The translations under genes and the position numbers were made by a program. From contig NZ_CP115768.1 of assembly GCF_027912835.1 (NCBI RefSeq), positions 682,001-746,000 on the forward strand: a stretch of 64,000 bases of DNA. Direction: 5' to 3'. Below, piece by piece: positions 51,965 through 62,460 of this stretch. This stretch comes from Paracoccus sediminicola. Its GTDB lineage: Bacteria; Pseudomonadota; Alphaproteobacteria; Rhodobacterales; Rhodobacteraceae. Position 1 is the stretch's first letter. Each line of letters opens with the position of its first letter. The notes beneath the pieces were generated by a model. It was not told where the DNA came from and did no database searches. It saw only the letters and a list, made by a program, of their open reading frames with translations.

Positions 51965-54900
51965 ATGGCGACCATCCTGCTATCCGCCGCCGGCGCGGCG
52001 ATCGGCTCGGGCTTCGGCGGCAGTGTTCTGGGGCTTGGCGGCGCGGTGATCGGCCGGGCGGCCGGCGCAACGCTGGGCCGCGTGATCGATCAGCGCCTGC
52101 TGGGCGCGGGCGCGCAGGCCGTCGAGACCGGGCGCATCGACCGGCTGCGGCTTCAGACCACCGGCGAAGGCGTCGCCGTGCCGCGCATCTGGGGGCAGAT
52201 GCGGATGCCGGGCCATGTCATCTGGGCCGCGCCGCTGAGCGAGGTTTCGTCACGCGAGGGCGGCGGCAAGGGCAACGGTCCCGAGATGCGCCGGATCGGC
52301 TATCGGCTGAGCCTTGCGCTGGCGCTGTGCGAAGGGCCGATCCTCGGCGTCGGGCGCGTCTGGGCCGATGGGCGCGAGATCGCCCCCGGCGATCTGAACC
52401 TACGGGTCTATACCGGCGGCGACGACCAGCTTCCCGATCCGGTCATCGCCGCGCATGAGGGCGCGGACGCCCCGGCCTATCGTGGCACCGCCTATGTGGT
52501 GATCGAGGAGATGGAGCTGGAACCCTGGGGGAACCGGCTGCCGCAGCTGAGTTTCGAGGTGACCTGCCCGGCGCGCTCTGGCGGCGGGCTGTCCGACCGG
52601 GTGCAGGCGGTGGCGTTGATACCGGGGACGGGCGAGTATGCGCTGGCGACCACTCCGGTGCGCTATGATCTGGGCCTCGGCGAGGCGCGGGCGGCCAACA
52701 GCGCGACGCCCCTGGCAGCGACGGATTTCACCGCGTCGATGGATATTCTCGGACGTGAACTGCCGAATGTCGGGTCGGTCTCGGTGGTGGTATCGTGGTT
52801 CGGGGATGATCTGCGCGTCGGTTCCTGTGCGCTGCGTCCCAAGGTCGAGAGCACCGCGCATGACGGGGCCGAGATGGCATGGCGCGCGGGCGGGATCGGC
52901 CGGGATCGGGCCGAGACGGTGGCGCGCCGCGACGGGCGACCGATCTATGGCGGCACGCCTGCCGATGCATCGGTGATCGAGGCATTGCGCGCGATTTCGG
53001 TCAGCGGGCGCAAGGCGGTGTTCTATCCCTTCATCCTGATGGAGCAGATGGAGGGGAATGGCCGCCCCGATCCGTGGACGGGGGCCGGGGATCAGCCGGT
53101 CATGCCGTGGCGGGGCCGGATCACCGCCGAGATCGCGCCGGGGCGCGCGGGCTCGCCCGATGGCAGCGCCGAGAACAGCGCGGCGGTGCGGCGGTTCTTC
53201 GGCGCGGCAAAGCCGGGGGATTTCCGCATCGAGGGGGACGCGATCCATTATGACGGGCCGGAGGAATGGTCATATCGCCGCTTCATCCTTCATTACGCTC
53301 ATCTCTGCGCGATGGCTGGCGGCGTGGATGCGTTCCTGATCGGCTCGGAGATGCGCGGGCTGACGCAGCTGCGCGGGCCGGGAGATCACTTCGTTGCCGT
53401 CGAGGAGCTGCGGCGGCTGGCGGCGGATGTGCGGGCGATCCTCGGGGCCGGGGTCAAGCTGAGCTACGCCGCCGACTGGTCGGAATATTTCGGCTATCAC
53501 CCCGGCGGCGGTGAGGCCTATTACCACCTGGACCCGCTCTGGGCTGACGAAAACATCGATTTCATCGGCATCGACAATTACATGCCGCTGTCGGACTGGC
53601 GCGAGGGCGAGGATCACGCCGACGCGCATTGGGGCCGGATCGACGCGCCCGGCTATCTTGAATCGCAGGTGGCAGGTGGCGAGGGCTATGATTGGTATTA
53701 CGCCGATCCCGCCCATCGCGACGCGCAGATCCGCACGCCGATCACCGATGGCGCGCATGATGAGCCCTGGGTCTGGCGCTACAAGGATCTGGCAAACTGG
53801 TGGAGCCGTCCGCATCACGAGCGGATCGGCGGCGCGCGGATGGAGGTCCCGACCGCCTGGGTGCCGCGCTCGAAGCCGATCTGGTTCACCGAGATGGGCT
53901 GCGCAGCGCTGGACAAGGGCGCCAACCAGCCGAACAAGTTTCTTGACGCGCATAGCTCGGAATCGCGGCTGCCGCATTATTCGACCGGGCGGCGCGACGA
54001 TGTGGTGCAGGCGGCCTATATCGGCGCGATGACGCGGTATTGGGGCGATCCGGCGAATAATCCGAAGGGCGCCTATGGCGGGCCGATGGTGGACATGTCG
54101 CGGGCGCATCTGTGGTGCTGGGATGCGCGGCCCTATCCGGCCTTTCCGGGGCGCACCGATCTGTGGTCCGACGGGCCGGCATGGGATCGCGGGCACTGGC
54201 TGAACGGGCGGGCAGGCGCGGTGCCTCTGCGCTCGGTCGTGGCCGATCTGTGCCATGCGGGCGGGCTGGACGATATCGACGTGAGCGGGCTGTCCGGGCT
54301 GGTGCGCGGCTATGTGGCGCAGTCGGTCGAAACGCCCCGCGCGAGCCTTCAGCCGCTGATGCTGGCCTACGGGTTCGATGCGGTGGAACGCGACGGGGTG
54401 CTGCGCTTCGTGATGCGCGATGGGCGCGTCACCGTGGCGCTGCAGGAAGATGGGCTGGCCGCGATGGCCGGGGGGGTGCATGACACGACGCGCGCCGCAG
54501 AGGCCGAGCTGGCGGGCCGGGTGCGGTTGACCCATCTGGCGGTGGGCGAGGGCTATGCGGCCTCGGTCGTCGAGGCGGGGCTGCCCGAAGAGGCCGCGCC
54601 AAGCGTTTCGGACAGCGAGCTGCCTCTGCTGCTGACCGTTTCCGAGGCGCGCGGCATGGCCGAACGCTGGCTGGCGGAATCGCGGCTGGCGCGGGACCGT
54701 ATCCGCTTTGCGCTGCCGCCCTCACGCGGGGATCTCGGGCCGGGCGATGTGGTGGCGCTGACCCGCAAGGGCGATGCCGCGCCGCGACGCTGGCGCATCG
54801 ACCGTGTCGAGCGGGCCGGGGCGATCACTGTCGATGCGGTGCTGACAGAGCCGGGGGTCTATCGCCCGGCCGATCATCACGAAGGCGGGCTGGAGGTGGC

Positions 54901-55837
54901 GCGCTATGACCCGCCGATGCCGGTCTGGCCGGTCATCATGGATCTGCCGATGACGCGCGGAAGCGACGCGCCGCATGCGCCGCGCATCGCCGTCGCCGCG
55001 CGGCCCTGGCCGGGGTCGGTGTCGGTTTTCGGCTCGGACCGTGCCGATGGCGGCTTCAGCCTGAACACCGCGCTGAGCGAGGGCGCGATGATCGGGCGGA
55101 CCGAGACGGCGCTGCGCCGCGCTGCGCCCGGTCTTCTGGATCGCGGGCCGGAGCTGCTTGTGCGGTTCGCATCGGGAGGGCTTGCGCCGGTGCCGATGCA
55201 CGCTCTGCTCGGCGGGGCCAATCTGGCCGCGATCGGGGATGGCAGCGCGGATCGATGGGAGATCTTCCAGTTCGCGCGCGGCGCGCCGGTCGAGGGCGCG
55301 AGCGGTCGGCTCTGGTCCCTGCAAGAGCGGCTGCGCGGACAGTTCGGCAGCGAGGCTATGATGCCCGATGCCTGGCTTGCCGGATCTCTTGTGGTGCTGC
55401 TGGATGAGGCGGTGCGGCCGCTGCGGCTGGACCCTTCGGCACTGGGACAGACGCGTTATTGGCGCATCGGTCCGGCGGTGCGGCCGGTCAACGATCCGAG
55501 CTATCGGGAGCGCCGGACCCGCACCGGGGGGGCGGGGCTGCGGCCTTATGCGCCCTGCCATCTTCGGCTGGACGGCAACCGGCTGAGCTGGATCCGGCGG
55601 ACGCGCGATCTGGCCGATCGCTGGGATCTGCGCGAGGTGCCGCTTGCCGAGACGCGGGAGCACTATCTGCTGCGCGTCGAAGCGGGCGGAACGCGTCACG
55701 AATTCGAATGCAGCGCGCCGCGTTTCGATCTGGCCGGCGCGCTGGCGGCAGCGGCGGGACAGGGCGGGCTGACCGTCCATGTCGCGCAGATTTCCGATCA
55801 ATACGGGCCCGGCCCATTCCTCAGCAGGAGCTTCTGA
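51965..55837 (+). CDS. GTA megatron / host-interaction tail protein (g15)
   Basis: A 1290-residue tail-tip protein. The N terminus is a glycine-rich hydrophobic segment (GAAIGSGFGGSVLGLGGAVIG). Residues ~420-700 resemble the GTA TIM-barrel domain (glycoside hydrolase-like; LSYAADWSEYFGYHPGGGEA, DFIGIDNYMPLSDWREGEDH, KPIWFTEMGCAALDKGANQP). The C-terminal third matches the phage tail protein domain seen in GTA g15 proteins. In RcGTA this protein forms the spike that contacts the recipient and channels DNA. The stop overlaps the next start by one base (TGATG). Confidence 0.92.
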   Translation: MATILLSAAGAAIGSGFGGSVLGLGGAVIGRAAGATLGRVIDQRLLGAGAQAVETGRIDRLRLQTTGEGVAVPRIWGQMRMPGHVIWAAPLSEVSSREGGGKGNGPEMRRIGYRLSLALALCEGPILGVGRVWADGREIAPGDLNLRVYTGGDDQLPDPVIAAHEGADAPAYRGTAYVVIEEMELEPWGNRLPQLSFEVTCPARSGGGLSDRVQAVALIPGTGEYALATTPVRYDLGLGEARAANSATPLAATDFTASMDILGRELPNVGSVSVVVSWFGDDLRVGSCALRPKVESTAHDGAEMAWRAGGIGRDRAETVARRDGRPIYGGTPADASVIEALRAISVSGRKAVFYPFILMEQMEGNGRPDPWTGAGDQPVMPWRGRITAEIAPGRAGSPDGSAENSAAVRRFFGAAKPGDFRIEGDAIHYDGPEEWSYRRFILHYAHLCAMAGGVDAFLIGSEMRGLTQLRGPGDHFVAVEELRRLAADVRAILGAGVKLSYAADWSEYFGYHPGGGEAYYHLDPLWADENIDFIGIDNYMPLSDWREGEDHADAHWGRIDAPGYLESQVAGGEGYDWYYADPAHRDAQIRTPITDGAHDEPWVWRYKDLANWWSRPHHERIGGARMEVPTAWVPRSKPIWFTEMGCAALDKGANQPNKFLDAHSSESRLPHYSTGRRDDVVQAAYIGAMTRYWGDPANNPKGAYGGPMVDMSRAHLWCWDARPYPAFPGRTDLWSDGPAWDRGHWLNGRAGAVPLRSVVADLCHAGGLDDIDVSGLSGLVRGYVAQSVETPRASLQPLMLAYGFDAVERDGVLRFVMRDGRVTVALQEDGLAAMAGGVHDTTRAAEAELAGRVRLTHLAVGEGYAASVVEAGLPEEAAPSVSDSELPLLLTVSEARGMAERWLAESRLARDRIRFALPPSRGDLGPGDVVALTRKGDAAPRRWRIDRVERAGAITVDAVLTEPGVYRPADHHEGGLEVARYDPPMPVWPVIMDLPMTRGSDAPHAPRIAVAARPWPGSVSVFGSDRADGGFSLNTALSEGAMIGRTETALRRAAPGLLDRGPELLVRFASGGLAPVPMHALLGGANLAAIGDGSADRWEIFQFARGAPVEGASGRLWSLQERLRGQFGSEAMMPDAWLAGSLVVLLDEAVRPLRLDPSALGQTRYWRIGPAVRPVNDPSYRERRTRTGGAGLRPYAPCHLRLDGNRLSWIRRTRDLADRWDLREVPLAETREHYLLRVEAGGTRHEFECSAPRFDLAGALAAAAGQGGLTVHVAQISDQYGPGPFLSRSF

Positions 55838-56550
55838 TGACCGAACAAACCACCTCGCGCCTCGCTCTGCCGCTGTTGCAGCAAGGGCAGGCACAGAAAC
55901 ATGTGACCGTGAACGAGTCGCTGGCGCGGCTGGACGGGATGGTGAATCTGGTGCTGCAGAGCCTGTCGCGCCCGCAGCCGCCCGCAGCCGTGGCCGAGGC
56001 CGCCTGTTTTGGCGTGCCCGAGGCTGCCGACGGGGATTGGGCGGGCCAGTCGGGTCGGATCGCGATCGCGGTGAATGGCGGCTGGGTCTTTGTCACGCCA
56101 CAGCCGGGAATGCGCGCCTTCATTGCCGATCAGGGCGCTCTTGCGATCCATGACGGCAGGGGCTGGGTCGTCGGGGCCATGACACTGGGCGGGTTCGGCT
56201 CGGCCCTTGTTGCGCGCTGCGCCGAAACCGAATGCGAGATCACCGCCGGGGCGGAGGTCACGACCGATCTGATCCTGCCGCATGCAGCGATGGTGATCGG
56301 GGTGACGGCGCGGGTGACCGAGGCGATCAGCGGCACGCTGACAAGCTGGAAGATGGGCAGCGACGGTTCGCTGGATCGCTTCGGCTCGGGGCTGGGCACA
56401 GCCGAGGGAAGCTGGGCGCGCGGGATGCTGTCGCAGCCGGTGACCTATTGGCAGCCCCGCCCGGTTCTGCTGACCGCCGTCGGTGGCGCGTTTGCCGGCG
56501 GCAGGTTGCGGATCGCCGCGCATTGGCTGGAGCTGACGCTGCCGCGATGA
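55837..56550 (+). CDS. DUF2793 family tail-associated protein at the end of the GTA operon
   Basis: A 237-residue DUF2793 protein. Family marks are RLALPLLQQGQAQKHVTVNE, LVLQSLSRPQPPAAVAEA, GWVFVTPQPGMRAFIADQGA and the C-terminal LLTAVGGAFAGGRLRIAAHW. These are found with phage or GTA tail genes and may be fibre-like. It is coupled to g15 by overlap. Its position resembles the last gene of RcGTA; a role in surface attachment is inferred. Confidence 0.8.
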   Translation: MTEQTTSRLALPLLQQGQAQKHVTVNESLARLDGMVNLVLQSLSRPQPPAAVAEAACFGVPEAADGDWAGQSGRIAIAVNGGWVFVTPQPGMRAFIADQGALAIHDGRGWVVGAMTLGGFGSALVARCAETECEITAGAEVTTDLILPHAAMVIGVTARVTEAISGTLTSWKMGSDGSLDRFGSGLGTAEGSWARGMLSQPVTYWQPRPVLLTAVGGAFAGGRLRIAAHWLELTLPR

Positions 56551-56614
56551 CAGCGCCGGACGGGTTTCGCCCGGCCTCGCTTTAGGCTAGTTTCTCCGTC
56601 AAAAGGAGACCGCC

Positions 56615-57466
56615 ATGAACCGTGCCGCAACGCCGCAGCCGAACCCCGCCCAGGCCACGCCGCTTTCCGGCGTGGCGATGTGGGCGCAGATCTGTGCCGA
56701 GGCGCGGGACGCCATCGCCGGTGAGCCACTGCTGGGTGCTCTGGTTCATGGCGGGCTGCTGCATCACGACAATCTGCAATCCGCGCTGGCCTATCGCTTC
56801 GCGCTGAAGCTGAACTCGGGCGAGATGTCCGAGCAGCTTCTGCGCGAGATCGCCGATGCCGCCTATGCACAGCGGCCCGAGCTGGTCTCGGCCGCCGAGG
56901 CGGATCTGCGCGCGGTCTATGAGCGCGACCCGGCGACACATCGGATGATCCAGCCCTTGCTCTTTTTCAAGGGATTTCAGGCGTTGCAGGCTTACCGGAT
57001 CGGGCATTGGCTCTGGACCGAGGGCCGGCGCGACATGGCCTATTTCGTCCAGATGCGCTGTTCCGAGGCATTCGGCGTCGATATTCATCCGGCGGCGCGG
57101 GTCGGGCAGGGGGTGATGATGGATCATGCCCATTCCATCGTCATCGGCGAGACCGCCGTGGTCGGGGATAATGTCTCGATGCTGCATTCGGTCACCCTCG
57201 GCGGGACCGGCAAGGCCGATGGCGACCGGCATCCCAAGATCGGCAATGGTGTGCTGATCGGGGCGGGCGCGAAAGTGCTGGGCAATATCAGCGTGGGCCG
57301 GTGCAGCCGGATCGCGGCGGGTTCGGTCGTGTTGTCGGACGTGCCGCCCTGCAAGACCGTCGCCGGGGTGCCGGCGCAGATGGTCGGCGATGCGGGCTGC
57401 ACCGATCCGGCCTTCGCGATGGATCACCTGATCGAGGTGACGGGGATCGACGGCGACAACGCCTAG
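56615..57466 (+). CDS. cysE: Serine O-acetyltransferase
   Basis: First step of cysteine synthesis. 283 residues. The N-terminal helical domain contains ILxH-like HGGLLHHDNLQSALAYRFAL. The left-handed beta-helix hexapeptide repeats are DHAHSIVIGETAVVGDNVS and KIGNGVLIGAGAKVLGNISV, with catalytic His in MLHSVTLGGTGKADGDRHPK. A strong AAAAGGAGA ribosome site is present. It directly follows the GTA operon, a neighbourhood also reported in other Rhodobacterales. It is convergent with the sirtuin, sharing the CTAG at their ends. Confidence 0.94.
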   Translation: MNRAATPQPNPAQATPLSGVAMWAQICAEARDAIAGEPLLGALVHGGLLHHDNLQSALAYRFALKLNSGEMSEQLLREIADAAYAQRPELVSAAEADLRAVYERDPATHRMIQPLLFFKGFQALQAYRIGHWLWTEGRRDMAYFVQMRCSEAFGVDIHPAARVGQGVMMDHAHSIVIGETAVVGDNVSMLHSVTLGGTGKADGDRHPKIGNGVLIGAGAKVLGNISVGRCSRIAAGSVVLSDVPPCKTVAGVPAQMVGDAGCTDPAFAMDHLIEVTGIDGDNA

Positions 57467-58137
57467 AGCCCGGCCGCCCAGTCCGGCACGATCCGGGTTG
57501 CCGGGCCGATGAGATGTTCGTGGAATTCGCGGCTGACCGCCGAGCGGTCGAGGTTCAGCTCGACGCAATGCGCGCCGCTGCGCCGCGCATGCTGCACGAA
57601 TCCGGCAGCGGGATAGACCTGACCGGATGTGCCGATCGCGGCAAAGAGATCGGCGCGTTCCAATGCTGCCCAGATCTCGTCCATGTGGTAGGGCATCTCG
57701 CCGAACCAGACGATGTCGGGACGTGCGGCGGCGCTGCCGCAGGCGGGGCATTCGGTGGCGCTGTCCATCTCGGCCGGGGCATCCCAGCGATGGCCGCAGG
57801 CGGCGCAGAGCGCGCGGTTCACCTGGCCGTGCATGTGGATGACGTGCCGCGCGCCGCCGCGTTCGTGCAGATCGTCGACATTCTGGGTGACGAGTGTGAG
57901 ATCGTGCCGTTCCGCCAGCGCGGCAAGCGCTTCATGCGCGGCATTGGGTTGCGCATGCGCCGCCGCCGCGCGGCGGGCGTTGTAGAAGCGATGGACGAGG
58001 GCGGGATCGCGGGCGTAGGCCTCGGGCGTGGCCACATCTTCGAGCCGGTGCTCCTCCCACAGCCCGTCTTCGGCGCGAAAGGTGCGCAGCCCGCTTTCCG
58101 CCGAGATCCCCGCGCCCGTCAGGACGACGATGCGCAT
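57463..58137 (-). CDS. cobB: NAD-dependent protein deacylase (sirtuin)
   Basis: Removes acyl groups from lysines using NAD. 224 residues; the start at 58137 (MRIVVLTGAGISAESGLRTF) fits better than one 11 codons upstream. The NAD loop GAGISAESG is present. The catalytic His is in HVIHMHGQVNRALC. Zinc is held by two Cys pairs (CAACGHRW and CPACGSAA). YxxR occurs in HRFYNARRAAAA, the pair that favours succinyl-lysine in Sirt5-like enzymes. Confidence 0.92.
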   Translation of the reverse strand: MRIVVLTGAGISAESGLRTFRAEDGLWEEHRLEDVATPEAYARDPALVHRFYNARRAAAAHAQPNAAHEALAALAERHDLTLVTQNVDDLHERGGARHVIHMHGQVNRALCAACGHRWDAPAEMDSATECPACGSAAARPDIVWFGEMPYHMDEIWAALERADLFAAIGTSGQVYPAAGFVQHARRSGAHCVELNLDRSAVSREFHEHLIGPATRIVPDWAAGL

Positions 58138-58138
58138 C

Positions 58139-58438
58139 TCAGCGGCAATAGGCCTCGGCGGCACCGGCAAAGCGCTTGTAGCGGGCCCAGAAGGCGTTGT
58201 CGCGGTCGCTTTTCGACATGCGCACCACCTGCGCCTGATGCGGGTCGCGGAAGAAGCGCGCGGCGCGACGCTGGTCCGAGCGCGACAGGGTCTGGTCGGC
58301 CACCTGCTGCACGCAGCCGCACAGCGCCGCCTGTCGTGCGCCGCGTTCCGAGCGCACGCAGGCGCTGTCGATGGGGCCGGCCATGGCCATGGGCGTGGTC
58401 AACACGACCGCCGCGGCGGCGATAAGAATGCGGTTCAT
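58139..58438 (-). CDS. Small secreted protein, function unknown
   Basis: A 99-residue protein with a clear signal peptide (MNRILIAAAAVVLTTPMAMA). The mature part contains four cysteines (SACVRSERG, LCGCVQQVAD and the terminal YCR) and many arginines. I do not recognise a named domain, though similar short secreted proteins occur in Rhodobacteraceae. It starts just upstream of the sirtuin on the same strand. Confidence 0.65.
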   Translation of the reverse strand: MNRILIAAAAVVLTTPMAMAGPIDSACVRSERGARQAALCGCVQQVADQTLSRSDQRRAARFFRDPHQAQVVRMSKSDRDNAFWARYKRFAGAAEAYCR

Positions 58439-58601
58439 CTCTGTCTCCTCGGGTCTGCCTGAATGCCTTGTCGGCTTGTTTGGTGCAGCGATCTCCGCCG
58501 CGTTCCCATGAAGAAAAGGTTAACAAGAACCGCGCACACGCTCAATCCAAGCTTGCGTGAAGGGGTCGGGTCCGCGGCGGCACCTGCCGCAAGATCTTGT
58601 G

Positions 58602-58787
58602 TCAGCCGGCCTGCGGAGAGAACCCGGCCTCGCGAATCACCTCGGCGGCGCGGGGTGTGTCGAGCCCGGCGATGGTGACGGACCTGGCGTCGAGATCGAC
58701 ATCCGCCGTGCCGCCTGCCGCGCGCACGGCTTCTTCGATGGTGGCCTTGCAATGGCCGCAGCTCATATCCGGGACGATCAGCCTCAT
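58602..58787 (-). CDS. Heavy-metal-associated domain protein (CopZ-like copper chaperone)
   Basis: A 61-residue HMA domain. The metal-binding pair is in VPDMSCGHCKATIEEAV, followed by ADVDLDARSVTIAG and REAGFSP. It probably carries copper(I) to a P-type ATPase; none is nearby. An AGGAACC sequence precedes the ATG. The 160 bp between it and the secreted protein hold no clear gene. Confidence 0.85.
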   Translation of the reverse strand: MRLIVPDMSCGHCKATIEEAVRAAGGTADVDLDARSVTIAGLDTPRAAEVIREAGFSPQAG

Positions 58788-58850
58788 GACGGTTCCTTTC
58801 TGCCTGTTCGTCCGGCCAGCGTGGCTGAGAGCGCTGCGCGCCGCAAGCTG

Positions 58851-60554
58851 TCAGATCAGGCAGAAGCGATCCACGTCGACCATGCCGCGATCGGTGATCT
58901 TGAGATGCGGGATCACGGGCAGGGCGAGAAAGGCGAGTTGCAGGAACGGCTCGGGCAGGGTGATGCCGAGCGACGAGGCCGCGGCGCGCAGATCGCTGAG
59001 AGCGGCATGGACCTGTTCGAAGCTGGCGCGGCTCATCAGCCCGGCGATTTCCAGCGGAAGCTCCGCCAGCACCGCGCCGTCGCGGGTCACGACGAAGCCG
59101 CCACCCATCCGCCCGAGCCGTTCGGCCGCGCAGACCATGTCGGCATAATCCATCCCGACAAGCGCGACGTTATGGTGGTCATGACAGATGGTCGAGCCGA
59201 TGGCGCCGTGTTTCATCCCGAAGCCGCGCACCAGGCCGTTGGCGATATTGCCGTTGCGGCCATGGCGTTCGACGATGCTGATCCGCGCGAGATCTCGCGC
59301 CGGGTCGGGGCGCAGATCGCCGTTTTCGGGCGTGATGTCCTCTCGCAGATGGTCGGTGATGATGCGGCCCGGTTGTATGCCGATGACCGGGGTTTCTTCC
59401 TGTCCATGAAGGCGGAAACTCTCTGGCGACAATGCCGGCAGATGGACCGACCCCAGCCCGGCAGGGGGCGGCGAGGCGCGGTCGCGGAACGCCGCAGGCA
59501 AGGCCTCGATCCCGTTGCAGATGACCTTGCGTATGGCGCAGTTTTCCATGTCGTCCAGCACGACGATATCGGCCCGCTTGCCCGGAGCGATCTGGCCGCG
59601 ATCCTTCAGGCCGAAGGCTTCCGCCGCCGAAAGGGACGCCGCGCGATATACCGCCAGCTTATCGCAGCCATGCGCAATCAGGCGGCGGATCATGTCGTCG
59701 ATATGGCCTTCCTCGGCAATGTCGAGCGGGTTCCGGTCATCGGTGCAGAGGCAGATATAGGGCGCGGTCAGCGGCGTCAGAACCGGGGCAAGCGCGTCGA
59801 GATCCTTGGAGACCGAGCCCTCGCGAATGAGCACCCGCATGCCCTTTTGCAGTTTCTCCATCGCTTCTTCTGCTGTGGTCGCCTCGTGCTCGGTGCGGAT
59901 GCCGGCGGCGATATAGGCGTTCAGGTCTCGCCCGGACAGAAGCGGCGCGTGTCCGTCGATATGGCGGCCCTCGAAGCCGCGCAGCTTCTCCATGCAGCCG
60001 GGGTCGCGATGGATGACGCCGGGATAATTCATGAACTCGGCCAGCCCGATGCCGGATGGATGATCGGCAAGCTTGCGGAGCGCCTCGGCGTCCAGCTCGG
60101 CGCCCGAGGTCTCCATCTCGGTCGAGGGCACGCAGGAGGACAGATTCACCCGCAGATCCATCAGCGTCGTCTCGGCGGCCTTCTGGAAATAGCGGATGCC
60201 GGCGGCGCCGGTGACATTCGCGATTTCATGGGGATCGCAGATCGCGGTGGTGATGCCGCGCGGGGTGACGCAGCGGTCGAACTCGGCCGGGGTCACGCAG
60301 GAGCTTTCGATATGCAGATGCGTGTCGATGAAGCCCGGCACGAGCACCGCGCCCGAGACGTCGATCTCGCGCTGTCCCGTGTATTCCGCGCCGATCCCCA
60401 CGATCATTCCTCCGCAAATCGCCACATCGCCCGGAATGCGCGCCCCGGTGACCATGCACCAGACCTCGCCGCCTTTCAGCACCAGATCGGCGGGCGCGTC
60501 CCCGCGGCCTTGCGCGATACGGGTTTCGAGATCGGGGCGGGCGGCGTCTTGCAT
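58851..60554 (-). CDS. ade: Adenine deaminase
   Basis: Converts adenine to hypoxanthine for purine salvage. 567 residues. The start at 60554 ([20 protein letters not shown]) follows AGGAGA; the frame stays open upstream across the lepA promoter but has no site. Amidohydrolase marks are [54 protein letters not shown] and the C-terminal [15 protein letters not shown]. Divergent from lepA with about 106 bp between starts. Confidence 0.94.
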   Translation of the reverse strand: MQDAARPDLETRIAQGRGDAPADLVLKGGEVWCMVTGARIPGDVAICGGMIVGIGAEYTGQREIDVSGAVLVPGFIDTHLHIESSCVTPAEFDRCVTPRGITTAICDPHEIANVTGAAGIRYFQKAAETTLMDLRVNLSSCVPSTEMETSGAELDAEALRKLADHPSGIGLAEFMNYPGVIHRDPGCMEKLRGFEGRHIDGHAPLLSGRDLNAYIAAGIRTEHEATTAEEAMEKLQKGMRVLIREGSVSKDLDALAPVLTPLTAPYICLCTDDRNPLDIAEEGHIDDMIRRLIAHGCDKLAVYRAASLSAAEAFGLKDRGQIAPGKRADIVVLDDMENCAIRKVICNGIEALPAAFRDRASPPPAGLGSVHLPALSPESFRLHGQEETPVIGIQPGRIITDHLREDITPENGDLRPDPARDLARISIVERHGRNGNIANGLVRGFGMKHGAIGSTICHDHHNVALVGMDYADMVCAAERLGRMGGGFVVTRDGAVLAELPLEIAGLMSRASFEQVHAALSDLRAAASSLGITLPEPFLQLAFLALPVIPHLKITDRGMVDVDRFCLI

Positions 60555-60660
60555 CTGGTTTCTCCTGCGATGGCGCGATGATCGACCGGGCGGGCGGCAG
60601 AGTAAAGTCCGCTGCACGCGGCCTCTTCCACCGCCTCTCGCGCGGCTGTATACGCGCTCC

Positions 60661-62460
60661 ATGACCGAGCTGAACCTGATCCGCAATTTCTCCATCGTGG
60701 CCCATATCGACCACGGCAAATCCACCCTGGCCGACCGGCTGATCCAGCTGACCGGCACGGTGGCCGAGCGCGATATGAAGGCGCAGTTGCTGGATGCGAT
60801 GGATATCGAGCGCGAGCGCGGTATTACCATCAAGGCCAACACGGTGCGGATCTCCTATCCGGCGAAGGACGGGCAGACCTATGTGCTGAACCTGATCGAC
60901 ACGCCCGGCCATGTCGATTTCGCCTATGAGGTCAGCCGGTCGATGCGCGCGGTCGAAGGCTCGCTGCTGGTGGTCGATGCGTCGCAGGGGGTCGAGGCGC
61001 AGACGCTGGCCAATGTCTATCAGGCGATTGACGCCGATCATGAGATCGTGCCGGTCCTTAACAAGATCGACCTGCCTGCGGCAGAGCCAGAGCGCGTCAA
61101 GGAAAACATTGAAGACGTGATCGGCATCGACGCCTCGGACGCGGTGCCGATTTCCGCGAAGACCGGCCTTGGTATTCCCGATGTGCTGGAGGCCATCGTC
61201 ACGCGTCTGCCCGCACCGAAGGGCGACCGCGACGCGGCGCTGAAGGCGATGCTGGTGGACAGCTGGTACGACCCCTATCTGGGCGTCGTCGTCATGATCC
61301 GGGTCATGGACGGGGTGATCCGCAAGGGCGATCAGGTCAAGATGATGCAGACCGGTGCCAGCTATTGCCTCGACAAGCTGGCGGTGCTGACGCCTGCGAT
61401 GAAGGATATCGCCGAGCTGGGCCCGGGCGAGATCGGCGTTTTCACCGCATCCATCAAGCAGGTCCGCGACACCCGTGTCGGCGACACGATCACGCATGAG
61501 AAAAAACCGACCGACACGCCGCTGCCAGGCTTCAAACCCGCGCAGCCGGTGGTGTTCTGCGGCCTCTTCCCCGTCGATGCCAATGATTTCGAGGCGCTGC
61601 GCGACGCCATTGAAAAGCTGGCGCTGAACGATGCGTCTTTCAGCTATGAGATGGAGACCTCGGCCGCGCTTGGTTTCGGATTCCGCTGCGGCTTCCTTGG
61701 CCTGCTGCATCTGGAGGTGATCCGCGACCGGCTGGAACGCGAGTACGATCTGGACCTGATCACCACCGCGCCCTCGGTCGTGTTCCGGCTGCATATGCGC
61801 GATGGCGAGGTGATCGAGCTGCACAACCCCGCCGACATGCCCGATCTGACGCTGGTCGACCATATCGAAGAGCCGCGGATCAAGGCGACGATCATGGTCC
61901 CGGACGAATTTCTGGGCGATGTGCTGAAGCTGTGTCAGGACCGGCGCGGCATCCAGCTGGATCTGACCTATGCCGGGGCCCGCGCGATGGTGGTTTACGA
62001 TCTGCCGCTGGCCGAGGTGGTCTTTGACTTCTATGACCGGCTGAAATCGGTGACCAAGGGCTATGCCAGCTTCGATTACCAGATCAGCGAGTATCGCGAG
62101 GATTATCTGGTGAAGATGTCGATCCTGGTGAATGACGAACCCGTGGACGCGCTGGCCATCATGGTCCATCGCGACCGCGCGGAATCGCGGGGCCGGGTGA
62201 TGGTCGAGAAGCTGAAAGAGCTGATCCCGCGCCATATGTTCAAGATCCCGATTCAGGCCGCTATCGGGTCTCGCGTCATCGCCCGCGAAACGCTGAGCGC
62301 GATGCGTAAGGACGTGACCGCGAAATGTTATGGCGGCGACGCGACGCGGAAGAAGAAGCTGCTGGAAAAGCAGAAGGCCGGCAAGAAGAAGATGCGGCAA
62401 TTCGGGAAGGTGGAAATCCCGCAGACGGCGTTTATTCAGGCCTTGAAGATGGATGGGTGA
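60661..62460 (+). CDS. lepA: Elongation factor 4
   Basis: Ribosome back-translocating GTPase. 599 residues, the normal length. G1 is [18 protein letters not shown], with G3 [12 protein letters not shown] and G4 [10 protein letters not shown]. LepA-specific C-terminal residues include [19 protein letters not shown] basic sequence and [16 protein letters not shown]. The ATG at 60661 matches the usual [20 protein letters not shown] start. Confidence 0.97.
   Translation: MTELNLIRNFSIVAHIDHGKSTLADRLIQLTGTVAERDMKAQLLDAMDIERERGITIKANTVRISYPAKDGQTYVLNLIDTPGHVDFAYEVSRSMRAVEGSLLVVDASQGVEAQTLANVYQAIDADHEIVPVLNKIDLPAAEPERVKENIEDVIGIDASDAVPISAKTGLGIPDVLEAIVTRLPAPKGDRDAALKAMLVDSWYDPYLGVVVMIRVMDGVIRKGDQVKMMQTGASYCLDKLAVLTPAMKDIAELGPGEIGVFTASIKQVRDTRVGDTITHEKKPTDTPLPGFKPAQPVVFCGLFPVDANDFEALRDAIEKLALNDASFSYEMETSAALGFGFRCGFLGLLHLEVIRDRLEREYDLDLITTAPSVVFRLHMRDGEVIELHNPADMPDLTLVDHIEEPRIKATIMVPDEFLGDVLKLCQDRRGIQLDLTYAGARAMVVYDLPLAEVVFDFYDRLKSVTKGYASFDYQISEYREDYLVKMSILVNDEPVDALAIMVHRDRAESRGRVMVEKLKELIPRHMFKIPIQAAIGSRVIARETLSAMRKDVTAKCYGGDATRKKKLLEKQKAGKKKMRQFGKVEIPQTAFIQALKMDG

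Noticed and set aside
41740..56550. Complete prophage
   Set aside because: No integrase, excisionase, repressor, replication genes or attachment repeats are present. Gene order and the short tape measure match GTAs.
60226..62400. A 724-codon open frame antisense to lepA
   Set aside because: LepA on the plus strand is complete and conserved; the antisense frame is low-complexity and has no recognisable family.
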